From assembly GCA_024734555.1 (NCBI GenBank), contig JANPWX010000031.1, positions 240,672 through 304,671 of the forward strand: 64,000 nt of DNA, written 5' to 3'. Origin of the DNA: Trochalopteron elliotii (taxonomy: Eukaryota; Chordata; Aves; Passeriformes; Leiothrichidae). The notes beneath the pieces were generated by a model. That model did no database searches. It saw only the letters and a list, made by a program, of their open reading frames with translations, and had not been told where the DNA came from. Shown here piece after piece: positions 61,601 through 64,000 of the stretch. The stretch's first letter is position 1; every line of letters begins with the position of its first letter. A program made the translations under genes and the position numbers.

Positions 61601-64000
61601 TGAACCCAAACCCTCAAGCCCTGAGACAGCCCCTACTTTGGGAATATTCAGGCTTCAGAACTATTTTCTATGGAAATACTGAAATGAGAAGTGGAAGTGA
61701 TTGTCTGTTAGTCATGTACTAATATGATCTTCAAACTCATGTGCAGCTAAGAACAATTGATAGCAAATTTGTAGTAGCATCTTGAGTAGCATCAGCTACA
61801 CTAGCTGATTCTGAAACCAATTTTTGCCTCAAGCTGAAAACAATTACATTTATTGGGTTTGCTGAGAATTGGATTTTTAAAGGACAATTTTAATTTAAAT
61901 ATTCTAAATATAACAAGAAACAACACAGTTGATTTTTTTTTTTTTTTTGCAAATCATGCATGTTCTTATAATGATGTTACATTATATTGTTGAAAGAAAA
62001 TAACATTAGGAATCTTCTTGATATATCTGTTTGATGTTGGACGTGTTTTTTTCTTGCTGAACCAGTACAACTGGGTCACATCACTTTCCCTGATGGATCT
62101 TGTCTGCTGGAAATGAATTTGCCTGCATCCCGCTTTTCATGCTGAGGTGGGCTAGGTTTTTTCTGGTGAGCTGTAGAATCAAATATCCAAGAGCTGAGTA
62201 ATAAAGGAAAGACTCCATCACCAGAGAATATCTCATGAATTAACTCCTAACTGTCTAAACTCAGATAGAATATTATCACGGATTTTTCTAATGTCTCAAG
62301 GCCATAAACAATGAAAAATAACAAGCTATGCAAAAGAGGAAGAGTATTCTCATTGCATGCTCTCTGACCTTTCTGGGTTCTTAGAGAAGGGCCAGCTGAT
62401 GAGGGATTTGTTTATAAAAGGAAGCTAGTAACTATGGTTATGGAAATAATTGAGATGGGGTAGGAAGCTTTCTAGCAGCAGTGTAAAGGAGAATCTGTAC
62501 TAGGAAAGAATTTCAGAGGTGCAAAATTGTGGCTGTGAGTACTGTACCACAAGACAGATAAGTTCCAATTTAGTATGTTAATTATTTAGATTTAATTTAA
62601 TTAGAAGTCTTAGATTTCATAATTAACATTTTGAATGGTGACAGAATTGGGCTGGAAAACAACAGTAAGCAAGGAGTGCTGTCAGATGCACTTTCTAGTC
62701 TTGTGTACCAGTAAAAATATTTAGTGTTGACCAGAATGGCAAAGCCAGGAACCAGAATGGGTGCATGACGTGCCTGGCATTAGGTGCAATTTGTGCCAGT
62801 TAATTCAGTAAAGATTCACTTCCTTGTGGATACATTTCAAATTTGCTTGTGGCTCACTGAGGGTGTCCACAGGGTGAAAGGGCCAGCTAAGTACCTGCCC
62901 CTCCCTGGCTCCAGCAGGTTTGCTGCCTGTCTTCTGGAGCAGCTGAGGACTGTATCATCAGTGACCTTGACCGTGGTGGTCAGGCTTAATTGCTGTGTGT
63001 AGTCAGTAAATGTATCGACGCTGCTGATACACACAATCACATATTTGCTTTTTCCAGCTAAAGCATGAATGGTTCAATGTAGCCCTCTACCTTCCTATCA
63101 ACTGAGATTATGAAGCAAAAGAATCTTGTTTCTTCTTTCTTATGTAAATTTATGTTTCCTACCATTGTAGATGCCATACATTTTTGTGTGTCTTCAGTTC
63201 TCCCAAGTGAAAAATACCAAAAACATAACATGCCTTCACTCTACTGTAGCTTGATTGCACTAAGGTTCTATGTTTAATGTTTAGCCTTTTTCATCAAGAG
63301 GAAAGAAAATACATTCTAGCCCTATTGAAAGGCAAAGATAGATTGTGAATTCTCTTAGTGCTGAGATCAGCATCACACTTACTCAAGACCTAGCCCCTCT
63401 GAAAAAGAACAAGGTTGTGTCAAAGGTGATTGAAAATGTCACTGATCCTGAAAAGCAATCATGTATGGCTAATCATTCCCAGTGTAACTAGAATGTGATT
63501 TTCATTGGATTACTCTAGGAAAGATGCTCCTTGGCAGTTTCAGCAAAAATGTTAAAGAACCACGGTATTTTTAGAAAAAAACACTCCCTCCTGATCTATT
63601 TCAGTTCTTGAATTTTCCACTTAAGCCTCGGATCATTAATTCCTAATGCAATTTGTGTGCCCCACGAGAACAACAGACCAATAGGAGACTCCCAAGTGTG
63701 CTGCCTGTTGGCTGACTCTGTAAAGAGACTGGTGGCTGATGGGCAATGCTCCAAACTTAGTTTTCCTGTGCCTAAATCCACAGTAAAACAAATTTTTTTT
63801 TGCGGGGGGAGAAATTACATACTTACCCTTTTCTTTTTTTTTTTCCTATTTTTCTCTGAAATAACGCAGAAAGGAGGGTAACTGCATTGACTCCATAAAA
63901 CCAGTTCTCAGTGCAGAGCACATGGTGGCAATGTTGCACTACTCCTGAGCAGCTCTCATGTGGCACTTACCCAAGCCATATTCATTTACTGTGCAATAAA
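52661..64000. other. Intergenic DNA downstream of IFTAP
   Basis: No gene is seen in 11.3 kb. Small open frames have no family features. The stretch has one isolated GC-rich segment (56640-56990), a small hairpin (55020-55044), a tRNA-like T-arm (about 61580-61610, minus) and scattered homopolymer tracts, including 17 T near 61930. In other tetrapods this side is a gene desert before LRRC4C, and the window fits that. Confidence 0.65.
55020..55044. repeat. 8-bp perfect hairpin
   Basis: GGTAGGGA, a 9-base loop, then TCCCTACC, in a small CpG-containing stretch within AT-rich DNA. Function unknown. Confidence 0.8.

Overview
The window is vertebrate nuclear DNA from a bird, probably a passerine. 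The evidence is the RAG1-RAG2-IFTAP gene order, avian-type protein sequences, a CR1 LINE with the CR1 3' end motif, and a solo LTR whose first bases match a family I know from passerine genomes. The species cannot be named from the sequence alone. The DNA is AT-rich and gene-poor except for one CpG island, which is broken by a 395-base run of N.

Layout. Positions 1-221 are the end of a RAG1 5' intron. The single RAG1 coding exon (266-3358, +) is intact, and its long 3' flank runs into RAG1/RAG2 intergenic DNA. RAG2 (13058-11472, -) is also intact in one exon and converges on RAG1. Upstream of RAG2 lies the CpG island (about 13.26-14.2 kb). It is the likely start region of IFTAP (the NWC or C11orf74 gene), which runs rightward on + through six coding exons between 24690 and 52181. 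I assembled these from splice signals, phase and protein similarity into a 226-residue (or 225-residue) protein. From about 52.7 kb to the end I see no gene.

How the genes work together. RAG1 and RAG2 form the V(D)J recombinase that cuts recombination signal sequences in developing lymphocytes. RAG1 carries the DDE catalytic residues (here D591, D699, E953), and RAG2 carries the kelch propeller and the PHD finger that reads H3K4me3. IFTAP is an intraflagellar-transport-associated protein. It is unrelated in function but is a constant neighbour of the RAG pair in tetrapods, and its introns are where distal RAG enhancers lie in mammals.

The rest is repeats and possible regulatory DNA: a 5'-truncated CR1 copy, a CR1 3' tail, an ERVL-type solo LTR, five old MIR-like SINE fragments, and several stretches that read like conserved noncoding elements. 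I found no new biological system. The points most worth checking are an upstream in-frame RAG2 start in stronger context, a NAGNAG acceptor in IFTAP, a diverged 105-bp repeat pair between RAG1 and RAG2, and the incomplete island.
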